64,000 nt of DNA from the NCBI GenBank assembly GCA_964019425.1, contig OZ025837.1:367001-431000 (forward strand), written 5' to 3'. The notes below the pieces were generated by a model. It searched no databases, had not been told where the DNA came from, and worked only from the letters and a program-made list of their open reading frames with translations. Below are positions 37,646 through 47,548 of this stretch, piece after piece; the stretch's first letter is position 1; every line of letters starts with the position of its first letter. Source of the stretch: Flectonema sp. DT1601. Lineage: Eukaryota; Euglenozoa; Diplonemea; Diplonemida; Diplonemidae. The position numbers were made by a program, and so were the translations under genes.

Positions 37646-37840
37646 GCAACCCGTCAGGAGGAGCACTAAATCCAACCCCCGTAGCAATGTCGATTATTCA
37701 TTTTGTAATAATCAACGATCAGGTGAGGTTTGGTATCCAGTTTGTAAGACGGGTTTCACTTCAGTTAAATCAAATGAGCGTTAGCTTGTGACTCAACAGG
37801 GACATGAACCGATTCATCCCAAGGGTTTATAATAAATAGA

Positions 37841-38806
37841 TTAGTAGCCATAACTATGACAACTACAGCGACACAGCGACATACGACACGGAGGCATCCT
37901 TCTCCCATTAGCAGTATAAGAAAGACGAGGAGCCTTTTGATTAAACTTTCTCGCTGACATGGTGTGCTCACCTGCTAAGCAGGATGCCAGTTCTTTGTTA
38001 TCAACCGCATCCCACATCATTGCTTTTGAAATTCCTTCTTGTGATAATTCCTGGAACACCACATTGCGAGCTACTTCCTTCTGCTCATCATCTGTTAAGG
38101 ATGCTTCAATACAGACCTCCTGCATAAGTGACAATAATTCATCCTCACTTGACAGGGATTGCACTTCTTCAGCTGAGAACAGCGCACACACATCCTCAGC
38201 AGTAAACTCTTTGAAGGAAGAAATATTGTTTCTTGAAAGACAGCCGCCCCTCGCTAGAACTTCGTGACAAACCTTGATGAGTAACTCGCTGTGTGTCTCC
38301 CGTGACAGTCTGAGTAGTCGACACACATCACTGTCTTCGATTTGATGAGACACATGCTCAGAAATATCATTTAATAGTGACCTACACGTGATGTTGAGGT
38401 CCAGTATTTGTCTTCCAGTTGTTATTATGTTCTTGATCAAGCCCAGAAGATGATTTCTAATTTCCTCTATCTGCAAGTAGCAAACAAGTCGGTAAATACT
38501 CTCAAGTTGTTCTAAATCGAGAGCAACGTCAACTTGTGCTCCATACATCAATTGCATAACAAATAGGAAGTCATCTTGAGATACGAAATCAAGGTCAATA
38601 ATTATATGTTTCGACGCGGACTCCTTAAAATCACTCAGAGCGGAACTAAAATATTTCGAGGCAGCTTCCACCATCATTCGATGCAACGCATAGTCAGTTC
38701 CGTTAAAGGTTACCTTCAGATCTGATGTTTTCGTATCGTTGATTGAATCTGATCGATCGATACTACAGACGACTGCTTTCGTTTTTTTGGTTTCATTTGA
38801 TGACAT
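37841..38806 (-). CDS. BTB/POZ protein BTB-11 with intact Cys tail
   Basis: 321 aa. The BTB domain is at about 27-121 (SDLKVTFNGTDYALHR, MQLMYGAQVDVALDLEQLES). HVSHQIEDSDV and HEVLARGGCLSRNN follow. It has a short but complete tail, NGRRMPPCRMSLCRCSCHSYGY-type (CxCxCH, Gly-Tyr end). It starts at MSSNETKK beside a second-subtype U module. With BTB-9 it shows what the undamaged C-terminus looks like. Confidence 0.88.
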   Translation of the reverse strand: MSSNETKKTKAVVCSIDRSDSINDTKTSDLKVTFNGTDYALHRMMVEAASKYFSSALSDFKESASKHIIIDLDFVSQDDFLFVMQLMYGAQVDVALDLEQLESIYRLVCYLQIEEIRNHLLGLIKNIITTGRQILDLNITCRSLLNDISEHVSHQIEDSDVCRLLRLSRETHSELLIKVCHEVLARGGCLSRNNISSFKEFTAEDVCALFSAEEVQSLSSEDELLSLMQEVCIEASLTDDEQKEVARNVVFQELSQEGISKAMMWDAVDNKELASCLAGEHTMSARKFNQKAPRLSYTANGRRMPPCRMSLCRCSCHSYGY

Positions 38807-39030
38807 TTTTTAAAACTCGGCGAAACTTTAGAAAAGAATAAATAATATTAATTAACCGAGTTAATGAACTGCACCTGTTGTGGAATTAAATCAAATCATA
38901 ACAACACTTTTAAAGGTATCAAGAATAATAGTATTTAAGATAAGAAGGTGTAATTTATTAAAAGAGCGGATCAGAGTTAACAGCAGAGAAGATCATGGTT
39001 GTGATGGCCTTCACTTTCTCGCTTTTCTTC
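38807..39030 (-). repeat. Short U module upstream of BTB-11
   Basis: Second-subtype U ending CTCGCTTTTCTTCGTGTATT, followed by a poly-A run and the BTB-12 3' flank. Confidence 0.75.
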
Positions 39031-39089
39031 GTGTATTGTAGGAAAGAATATGGTTGTTTAAAAAAAAAAAAAAAAGGGAAAAAAAAAAG

Positions 39090-39243
39090 TGACCAACGTC
39101 CAAGAAAAGCAAGGACATGATCTGATGTTGGGATTGATACTTATTCTGACATAGTACAATTGAGAACATTGTTCTTCGAGGTATCACAGGTGTTTATTAA
39201 CATCAAAACGGTTCTATTTTATTCATCATCTGTGTTGTTGATG
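39090..39243 (-). other. 3' flank of BTB-12, source of dispersed copies
   Basis: The sequence between the poly-A run and the BTB-12 stop. Copies at 23151, 25192 and 31956 include bases across the stop codon, so this intact gene end is the likely source. Confidence 0.6.
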
Positions 39244-40167
39244 TTAAGAAGATGAGTTTTGATATTCGTTACTTGATTCCTCATCCTCGTCACTTTCGTA
39301 CCCAAAGACTCTCATCGGTAAAGAATCTTCCATCTCATTTAGTAAACAGTTTGATAATTTTAATTTATTAATCGCATCCCAAGCAATTGCTCTACCAATT
39401 CCCTTCCTTGACAAATTCTGAAACCGAACAAGAGTTGCAACTTCAGTCTGATCTTCATCACACAGTGTAGCCGCGCTACATGCGTTCTGCATTAGCTCAA
39501 GTACCTCATCCTCACCGTCAAGGGAATGCATTTTGTCTGACGAGAATATCAGTTTTAAGTCGTCGGACGTTAGTCGTTTAAAGTGAGATACGCACATGTC
39601 CCTTTCCAAGATGTCGCCACTGGCAAGAATTTGTTGACAAGCTTCATGAAGCTTGTCACTACAGGAGTCACGAGCAAGAATCAGCAACTGAAGGGAATCG
39701 AACTTGCGTATCTTAATATGAGGCGTTATGTCATTCAATAGAGATCTGTAAGTAATTTTATGTTTGAGAACATCTGTTCCAGTTTTCACTATTCTTTTCG
39801 TCTCTTTCAAGATAAAGTTTTTCAATGTTCTTATCTGTAAATAACAAGCAAGTCTGTAGACCTTATCCAGGCGGTCCACACTGAATGCTATCTCTGCTCC
39901 ATATAACCATCTTAAAACTAGTGAGAAATCACCCGGAGATACATCCTCGAATTGAAGAGAAAGACGTCCTGTCTTACCCTCTTGAAAGTCTTTTAAGGAT
40001 TTGAAATAGTTTGATGAGGATTCTACGATGATTCGGTGGACCTTAAATTCGACCCATTTATTTATAGAAACAGTCAAGTCTGATGTCCTCGAGTCATTGA
40101 TCGAAGATGAGAAATCAAATGTGCGATGGCTGCTAATGTTTACGTCAGAGCTTCCTTCGGTTTCCAT
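39244..40167 (-). CDS. Divergent BTB/POZ protein BTB-12 (probable founder type)
   Basis: 307 aa with the same architecture as the array copies but clearly divergent throughout. BTB at about 28-122: SDLTVSINKWVEFKVHRI, NYFKSLKDF, RWLYGAEIAF, YRLACYLQ. Helical part: TYRSLLNDI, SLDGEDEVLELMQNAC, GRAIAWDAINK. The C-terminus is acidic (ESDEDEESSNEYQNSSS) and has no Cys tail. The 5' flank is not a U module. Its position at the edge of the array and its single-copy state fit an ancestral or separately constrained paralogue. Confidence 0.87.
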   Translation of the reverse strand: METEGSSDVNISSHRTFDFSSSINDSRTSDLTVSINKWVEFKVHRIIVESSSNYFKSLKDFQEGKTGRLSLQFEDVSPGDFSLVLRWLYGAEIAFSVDRLDKVYRLACYLQIRTLKNFILKETKRIVKTGTDVLKHKITYRSLLNDITPHIKIRKFDSLQLLILARDSCSDKLHEACQQILASGDILERDMCVSHFKRLTSDDLKLIFSSDKMHSLDGEDEVLELMQNACSAATLCDEDQTEVATLVRFQNLSRKGIGRAIAWDAINKLKLSNCLLNEMEDSLPMRVFGYESDEDEESSNEYQNSSS

Positions 40168-40865
40168 TTTATGAATTGGTGAAGAGGGGGGAGGTGTTAA
40201 CTGTTTGAACTTGTATTCATAAATAACATTAGTTTTTTTTTTTTTAGTGACTTAAGGTAATGTTAGTGTAGGTATACACTCTGCGATTGACGTAATTACT
40301 TTACATTATAATCAAAGTTTCTAACTTCATCTGCATAACACATCCCTTTTTCTGTTTTTGTCATTCAGCGAAAGTACGGAATCGAGTTATTCAATTTTGA
40401 ATTAATCGTGCATCATCAGTTATGGTGTAGAAGTAAGTTAATCATCTATTGTGACTGAAGCATTTAGTTAGCAAGACTAGGATTAAAAAAAACATTCTTA
40501 TTGTTGAGGGGGGACCTGGATAAATAAATCGACCGACGACATAATCTCATGTGTGAATTGCTAGAGAGGGGGAGAAAAAAAAGTTTTTTTTAGGAATAAG
40601 AAAATCGATACAAGAAGTATGCTCCATACCACAAGTTATTTATTCTACGATGAGCGTGCTAAGTCTTCCCACAAAAGGAGGAGGATAATAAATTATTTTA
40701 ACCGCAGTGTAGTTTTGAAAAAAAAAAAAAAAAAAAAAGTAAATACCATCCCTGGAAAGGGTGGTTTTGCAACTTTGGAAAAAGAAAAAAAAAAACTTGG
40801 TAGGAGCGACTGATACACGTCGTCAGCAATACCTAATATCAAACCATGTGATCGAGAGAGACGTA
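40168..40865. other. Intergenic region upstream of BTB-12
   Basis: Just before the ATG is GGTGTTAACTGTTTGAACTT (about 40193-40212), a motif recurring at 36376, 41697, 46744 and 51001. A segment of about 95 bp (40316-40411) recurs at 41784-41880. The GGATAAATAAATCGACC stretch near 40520 recurs at about 21750. There are poly-A tracts and no gene. Confidence 0.5.
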
Positions 40866-41477
40866 TCAGTCTCGTGGTTTTGATAACCGTTCTACAGTAG
40901 CAACCCAATCTTTGTTACTCCTTGCAGCTGGACGTTTCATAGTGTTGTGTATGTATTTCTCTTCTAGTTTAAGATTACGTTCCTTTCGTTGATCAATCGG
41001 TTTTGTATAAAGTCGATTAACCGATTCTTTCTCAGACTCTTTCTCCAATTTACGAGTCGCTGGTTCCGACGTATATTTCGCTTTCAGCTGTGCTCGACCG
41101 TTTTCCTTACTCTTTATAGCCTGTGTGAATATTCTTTGTAAACTCTCCTCAAGCTCAACCGTGTTTAGAATTTTTGGACTTTGTTCTGTTGTATATTTTC
41201 TATTCTGTTCATCACGTAGTTGTTTTTGCCTATCTAATGCTTGACTATATAGTCTTCCCACGCTCTGATCTAACTGTTCTTTGGGGAGGAGTTTTTTTTC
41301 TATCAGCGGCCCTTGTTCTTTTGGTGGCGGCTTTGTTTGATTTAATCTGTGAACGCTTTTTTCAAGCTGAACTTTCGTCAATTTCGGCAACTGCGGACAT
41401 GCCGTATAAGAACTTGTATTATTTGTTCTCAACTGTGAAGTCATCATCACAGTTCTAGTCTGAGATACGACTGCCAT
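40866..41477 (-). CDS. Small basic protein with repeated RLY-type motifs
   Basis: 203 aa, hydrophilic and rich in Lys/Glu/Gln, predicted helical. It contains about five spaced repeats of the form (S/E)(V/L)xRLY or RxF, about 10 residues, then LxxKY: SVHRLNQ, SVGRLYSQ, SLQRIFTQ, SVNRLYTK and TVERLSK, with RKYTTE, AKYTSE and EKYIHN between. Similar RLY...LEKKY repeats are known to me from uncharacterised proteins of protists. No enzyme or signal motif is present. It starts at MAVVSQTR; upstream is a pyrimidine-rich stretch. Confidence 0.75.
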   Translation of the reverse strand: MAVVSQTRTVMMTSQLRTNNTSSYTACPQLPKLTKVQLEKSVHRLNQTKPPPKEQGPLIEKKLLPKEQLDQSVGRLYSQALDRQKQLRDEQNRKYTTEQSPKILNTVELEESLQRIFTQAIKSKENGRAQLKAKYTSEPATRKLEKESEKESVNRLYTKPIDQRKERNLKLEEKYIHNTMKRPAARSNKDWVATVERLSKPRD

Positions 41478-44400
41478 ATTATTTAACTGTCGTTCATAAA
41501 GGGAAAAAAATAAAAATCAAACGAACACAACGTCCTTTTTTTTTTCACACCTCTTTGACACAGGAGGAGGATTAGTTAGGAAATTAAGTTTTTTTTTTTT
41601 TTTTATTATCAATTAGTGAGCTCAACAAAATCCAGAAAAAACTAAATTCCACGGAACACGATTTCTTTCTCACCTTGATCAAATCACAAACAGGATGGGG
41701 GTTAACTGTTTGATTTTGTCCGTAAAAATACAAATGTAACTATAATTTAACATCTGTTTTAGATACAGCAGACCAAAGGTAGCGTTTCTAACTTAGCTGC
41801 ATAACACATCCCTTTTTTCCGTTTTTTTGTCATTCAGTGAAAGTACGGAATCGAGTTATTCAAATTTTGAATTAATCGTGCCCTGGGAAAAGTATCACCA
41901 GCAGGGTGGGATTTTTATATAAATAAAAAATAAAATAAAATAAAAATTAAAAAAATCTAAGAACTTCTTCATTTCTTATCTTCCTTAATACCGTAGTCTC
42001 TCAGCATCTAAATCTGTATTTTAAAAAAAAAAAAGAAACAAAATAAATAAACCATTCAGATTAGCCTTGTACTCTCTATTGAACGCAGACAGAATCCTGT
42101 CGCACGAAGGGGAAAATAAACCATTGGTGAAAACAAGTATTTCCTTCTTGAAAGCTAGCTACAAAGGGGTGAAACTTTGACAATGTAAAGACAGTTAACA
42201 ACTTTAGGGTATTAAAAACAAAATTAATATCAAAGTACTTGACTGAAAAATATTTGTAGTTGTTAATCATTGCTAGGGGAAAATAAATCATGACCACAAG
42301 AAATAACGGCTTTTTTCAATCTGAATAGTTTCTTCTCCGACTACGTCGGTATAAAAAAAAAAAAAAAAAAAAAATTAACCCCACAGGATCGATCACAATC
42401 AGTACAACAGAAAAAACAGACAGATGCTTGAAAAAAAGAATATTAAGCGCATATAAATTAAAAAATAATTAGCACATAGATAATGATTATTATTATTTTT
42501 TATTTTTTTTTCGGCATTTTTTAAAAAAATCTATTGTATTCCCACAATGTCTATTCCCATTTTTTTTTTTTTAAACAAAACAATTCCGGTAAATAACAAA
42601 ATCCTATATAAACTTCACGTTGTCTAAAAAACAAGTTTTTTATAAAAAAAAAAAAAAATAAAAAAAAAAAGTAAATATAATGACGACGATTATATTGGTC
42701 ATCAGTAATTCACATTCAAAGTTCGTCCTGTACAAGTTACATCAAGCTTCCTTGGTGGGTAGCTCTCGTACTGGGGGGGAAGACTGTTTGATTAAGGTTC
42801 ATACGAATATAAGTCTCTTGTATTGTATCAAAGCTCAATAATAAAATTAAAAAAACTCATGACACAGTACTGGGGGAGTGGTTATGACATTCACGTCACC
42901 TCTACACCTGGTAAGAGTTACTCTCGTGAATTTGACCTGCAAGAAACAAAAAAAAAAAAAATAAAATAAAATAAAAAACTATATGAGGACCTGCAGAAAC
43001 CCCCGCATGATTTCTGCCAGGCTATCCTGTGGGCACCTAATACCCAATCCGAACCCACCACCCCAGAATCACCCCAATAGTTCCCTTACACAACGTAAGA
43101 TCCTCACAGTCTCACCACTAGTCTTGTTCCTGTCATTCCAATTCTCATATGAGCCTTAAGCTGTTAACAAGAATCTACAACACTCCTAACAAGCGTATTT
43201 TAAGTATTCTGAGGGGTTTCTAATAGGAATACACAGCTTATAAGGCAAAAGTGACTTTTACAGTTAGAAAAAGTGAAATTTTGAAACTAACGTGTCGCTA
43301 GGCAGTAGCGGAATTGGATTTTTTGGATAGTGGCGGTGGGCTCGGATTGGGCGTTAAGTGCCCACAAGATAGCCTGGCAGAAATCGTGGGGAGGGGTTTT
43401 CTGCACTGCCTCATATATTTATTAAGAATAGTAAGTCATAGCCAACCATTTATTCAAAGGTGTGAAAGAATTAACGCCAAAAAAAAAGCACAGTTCAGAT
43501 AGGCAGTTTAAATGTAAGGTATCCCTTTCATTCCCAGACGTGGAATATGGGGTACAGTGGTGTTCGGAGTTGGCTACCTTACTGGATTCCAACAGTAGTC
43601 ATGTTGAGTGAGTATTTAGTGACCCTCGTTCAACTGTTCTTTCAATAAGATGATTAACAGCCGTCAGTTGTGCGTAAGTAGACTAGTAATCATGTTACTG
43701 ATGACGTTTTCTTTTTTTTTTTTTCTTGTTGTTCATGTTTTTCTATAAAGATTCATTAACCAACCCAAAGTAACATTATTCAAACCAGCTCATTGAAGCA
43801 ACCAGTGATTGATAATCTGGGAAGGGTTGTTGTTGTTGTTGTTTTTTTTAAAGTGCGCAACCGGAAAACAAGTCTTTAAAGTAAAGAGTACACGCTGTCA
43901 CAATTCTCTTTTTTTTTTTTTTTTTCACTCGTAAAAACATGTCTTCGGGATGAAAATAAAAAAACCCACTCAGATCAGCCACATATTTTGTTGCACGGGG
44001 GGGCTAAGATTAATCACAACCATAATAATTAGTGTTAATAATTATCAGTCAATCAAAAAAAAAGGCAAAATTTTCGTAGGACAACAAACAAGTTGGTTTC
44101 GGGCTAAGAGTGATCGCAACCATAACAATTAGTTAGTTACAAACTAATGACTACGAGAATGACAGTCATCCAATCCACGTTGGTACAAAAAAAAAAAAAA
44201 AAAAAAAAAAAAAACTTCCACAGGAGTAGAACAGTATCCATCGGTACCTTCTCATGTTGTTCACTCGTAAGGGAAAACACATCAAATAAAAATCAAACTA
44301 AACATAATAAAAATATTATTCTCTTTTTTTTTTTAGCTAAAAAAATTAAAACAAACAAAAAGTGACAAAACAAAATACTGACAACTGAACCCAACCCGCA

Positions 44401-44570
44401 GTGGATTCACCTGACATAAATTAGAGCGAAACAAAAAAAAAGAATTTAAAAAAAAAAAAGTCTAGAAACACCATCGAATTTCAATTGCTGAAAAAACCTA
44501 CAAAAGCGACCTTATCAGTAAAGAAGTGCCACAGAGATCAGCAACCCAGTACAGCAAAAGGTGATTAGAA
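41478..44570. other. Long intergenic region with repeats and no gene
   Basis: Contents: motif GTTAACTGTTTGATTTTGTC (about 41701); a 95-bp repeat shared with 40316 (41784-41880); a repeat shared with 36010 (42168-42290); a second motif (42775-42855) also at 50045-50145, with ATTGTATCAAAGC; a foldback element (42980-43417); and a segment shared with the spacer next to BTB-3 (44075-44110). Poly-A/T runs exceed 20 bases several times. I see no coding region or tRNA. Confidence 0.5.
42980..43417. repeat. Foldback/MITE-like element with about 83-bp inverted arms
   Basis: The left arm, 42980-43062, starts TATATGAGG. It is matched by the reverse complement of 43332-43417 with scattered differences. 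Both arms share ATTTCTGCCAGGCTATC and CCCAATCCGA. The spacer is about 270 bp and non-coding. It looks like a non-autonomous DNA element; no transposase is present. Confidence 0.6.
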
Positions 44571-45920
44571 CTATACGCCATTGGTTTGCTGATCTGCCAA
44601 CAGTTTCCCCTCAAACATTTGGTTTAGGGGTTGGAATTCGTCAAAATTAGCCATTGACTTCTTACAAAACAAACAATAACACACAGCAATCAAAAGAACC
44701 AAAAGCAGCAAACCACCACCACCAAAGATGATGATGAAGAGCGTCAGGGAGAAGCCAAGGATGGTTGTCTCATCATCACCAGAGACCTGAACAGTCATTG
44801 TTGGAGCCGTGTCAACAACAGCAGATACTGTTACCGACACAGTATCACCACTAGTATTACCGCTAGGAGCAGATGTGCTCATTGGAGATACTGTCGCCGG
44901 TACCGAAGTACTTCCCGCAGGCATATTCGTAACACCAGGAACAACAACAGGAACTGCTGTAGTTGCCGGTGGGTTTAACGGATCGTCCAAATTCACAATA
45001 ACATCTTCAGAATTGAATCTTTCCACGTATACTAAGTCTGAATTGGTCGCCCAGTTCAATTCCGGTGAAAACATTATTTCAACGTCAAGTGTCGCTAAAT
45101 CCTTACCCATAGTTAGAGGAATTCCCGAAGACTTGTCATAAACAGTAATCGCATTGGTCTGAACAGTAAAAATATAATTTTTTGAGGTGTGGACTTGCTT
45201 TAGCCCTCCTGGCAAATTCGTCAACAAAGTAACTGGAGTATTGGAAACTGGATTCAACGTGAAACCAAAAAGCGATGTACCCACGGTGCATAAGAAGTAG
45301 TCTTCAGTGACAAAAACATCGCTAATCTGACCTGAAGGAACTGTGTAGTTCACGACAATATTGCTTTGGGTTCTGTTGGCGGCAACATCAACTGTAACTT
45401 GATACCCACGTACTTCTGTTGGGTTGTAATTAAAAATCATTGAATTGCTTGGGTGACTCGCGATCATCCCACCCACCAATCCCTCAACAATAAAACTATC
45501 TTGAAACATTGTTTCTAAATCAAAAATGTCAATACGATCTGCTGCTAGCTCATAGACTAGCATACTTCCTCCTTGTTTACCAGTGGTCATAGACATAGCA
45601 GCTGTGTTTGTCACTATCATCACAGTTGGTGGTGATGTTGTTGTGTTATAACATTGTGTTCCAACATCGTTGATACAAATTAGATCATCGACGCTGCTGA
45701 ATTTATCAACCTGAAGATTACTTCCCCACTCTTGAACATCAACGCTCATTCCATCAAACTGTATATACCCACCTTGGTATACTATTTGTGATTGGGCCCA
45801 TATTCCTTTTCCTCCAAGAATAGAACCTAAAACTGCCGTATTATTCAGCGGTGATGAATCTTTTTGCTGAGCACAACCAACAGCTACCAGAGATAATATA
45901 ATAGACACTGATCGGATCAT
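44571..45920 (-). CDS. Secreted/type I membrane protein with mucin-like stalk
   Basis: 449 aa. A signal peptide is at about 1-18 (MIRSVSIILSLVAVGCAQ). The ectodomain (about 20-300) has repeated short strand-like segments (ISDVFVTEDYFLCTVG, VHTSKNYIFTVQTN, VITVYDKSSG-like) that could form a beta-propeller. A Pro/Thr/Ser-rich stalk follows at about 310-385. One transmembrane span lies at about 392-422 (FIIIFGGGGLLLLVLLIAVC), with a CLFCKK juxtamembrane Cys pair and a short cytoplasmic tail. I do not recognise the family. A run of about 20 A residues lies directly before the ATG. Confidence 0.8.
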   Translation of the reverse strand: MIRSVSIILSLVAVGCAQQKDSSPLNNTAVLGSILGGKGIWAQSQIVYQGGYIQFDGMSVDVQEWGSNLQVDKFSSVDDLICINDVGTQCYNTTTSPPTVMIVTNTAAMSMTTGKQGGSMLVYELAADRIDIFDLETMFQDSFIVEGLVGGMIASHPSNSMIFNYNPTEVRGYQVTVDVAANRTQSNIVVNYTVPSGQISDVFVTEDYFLCTVGTSLFGFTLNPVSNTPVTLLTNLPGGLKQVHTSKNYIFTVQTNAITVYDKSSGIPLTMGKDLATLDVEIMFSPELNWATNSDLVYVERFNSEDVIVNLDDPLNPPATTAVPVVVPGVTNMPAGSTSVPATVSPMSTSAPSGNTSGDTVSVTVSAVVDTAPTMTVQVSGDDETTILGFSLTLFIIIFGGGGLLLLVLLIAVCYCLFCKKSMANFDEFQPLNQMFEGKLLADQQTNGV

Positions 45921-47548
45921 TTTTTTTTTTTTTTTTTTTTATATATTGATTTCAACTTTTTTTTCAAAAATAACAAGAAAAGCTAATTAAACCTTCAAAT
46001 AGACTTGGGTAGTTGTATTACCTCTCGACTCACAGTCGAAGTGGAGGAGTTACAGTCACACGTTGTCGTTAGTACTTGTTTCATAATTAAGTCATGTCTC
46101 AGAGTAACAAAAGACACCTGGTTGATCCTGTCAGTAGTCATATGTGGCCGCCTGCAGTGAAATATAAATGTTTAGTCTTCGTATTAAAAAAAATTTAAAA
46201 AAAAAAAAAACTTGTTCTCATCAGGTAACCTGGTCGGCAGTTAAATCAATAATTTATTGGAATCGTTTTTTTTTTTTTTTCTTGTTTTTCCCCCTGTTTC
46301 TCTTATCATTTTTTTTTTTTTTTTTCCTTTTCTTTCTTCGTTGGGGTGGAGTTTTTTTTTTTTTTTTTTTTTTTCCCATTCTTTTCGTACGGGGTGAGGT
46401 CAACTGAAAATTATCCCGACACTCGACCACAATAAGTTTACAGACATGGAGATACACAGGACACTAACCGTCCACTCACGAATGCCTGTTACAACAGCAC
46501 TGACTGAGATTAGGTGCTCCTTTCAAAGATCAAAACTGAACAAGGTTGCTAAATAGCGTTACCGTTGGTTGTTGTTGTTTTTTTTTTTCCCTTCCTTAAG
46601 GAAATTTTATCGCAAGACGTGTGAATGAAAAAAAAAAAAAAAAAAACCAACTCACCCGCCAGCAACTAGAAAAAAAAAAAAAAAAAAAAAAGAAAAAAAT
46701 CAAAAAAATGTTTGTCACAATATAAAATCAAAAAAAAAGTTACTTGGGGAGTTAACTGTTCGAGTTTGTACATAAAATACAAATGAATTGTATCATAAAC
46801 AACATAACGATGGGGAAGTGGTGAAGTACTCAATGGCAACGCATAACTACGGTTCGCATGAGCACTGCGTACTAGATATGTTTCTTTTTATTCTTCGTTA
46901 AAATAGTTTCTATCATTTTCTATGCTCTGTTTTTTTGCTTCCCTCTTTTTTTTTTTGCTTTTTTTTTTTTTTTCCACATTATTCCATTTTCAACTCTGTG
47001 AAAAAGCTATCACCCAGCCGTCGTCTCACTTTTTTTTTTTTAAGTCTTTGTTGCTACATTTTTGAGTGCTTTTTTTTTTTTTTTTTTTTTTTTTTTCTCC
47101 TCTCTCTCGTTGAAAAAATAAATGAAAAAAAAAAAAAAAAGAAAGAAAGGAATGATCCTATATTAGGTTGTTGGAGGACAGTTGGTCCCATGTGTTTCAA
47201 ATTGAATGGGAAAAAAAAAATCATTCAATTTACACAATGGGTCTTGAATAACCCACAATAATATAAGACCACAACTACTTTCTCTCTTTTTTTTTTTTTT
47301 TTTTTTTTCCTCCCACTTTTTGAGATGAGTTTTTTTTTTTTTTTTTTTGCTGTTTCTTTCCCTTGACATAGACTCCCAATACCTCGCGGAGAAGAGTCGC
47401 ATAGAAAAACCAAAAAAAAAAAAAAAAAGGGTACAACAATAAAGGTACCGTCATTTTAAGATATCGGCTACTGCTCCGAAAAAAAACTATTCACACATGA
47501 ACTGCTTCGATAAGTAAGATGATTGCTACGCCATATAAAATCTCAGAT
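45921..47548. other. Intergenic region with poly-A/T runs and an rRNA-like fragment
   Basis: No protein gene is supported. It holds the 18S-like piece (46116-46144) and a composition island at about 46395-46565 with a GGACACTAACCGTCC hairpin. It also holds a GTTAACTGTTCGAGTTTGTA motif (46751) and many homopolymer runs. Confidence 0.5.
46116..46144 (+). ncRNA. Fragment matching the 5' end of eukaryotic 18S rRNA
   Basis: ACCTGGTTGATCCTG, then T for C, then CAGTAGTCATATG: 28 of 29 positions agree with the universal 18S 5' end. The match stops abruptly at TGGCCG, and the next conserved 18S bases are absent. It is a fragment, not a functional gene. Confidence 0.6.

Noticed and set aside
46254-47413. 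Lys- or Phe-rich short frames
   Set aside because: Produced by homopolymer A/T runs and without motifs.
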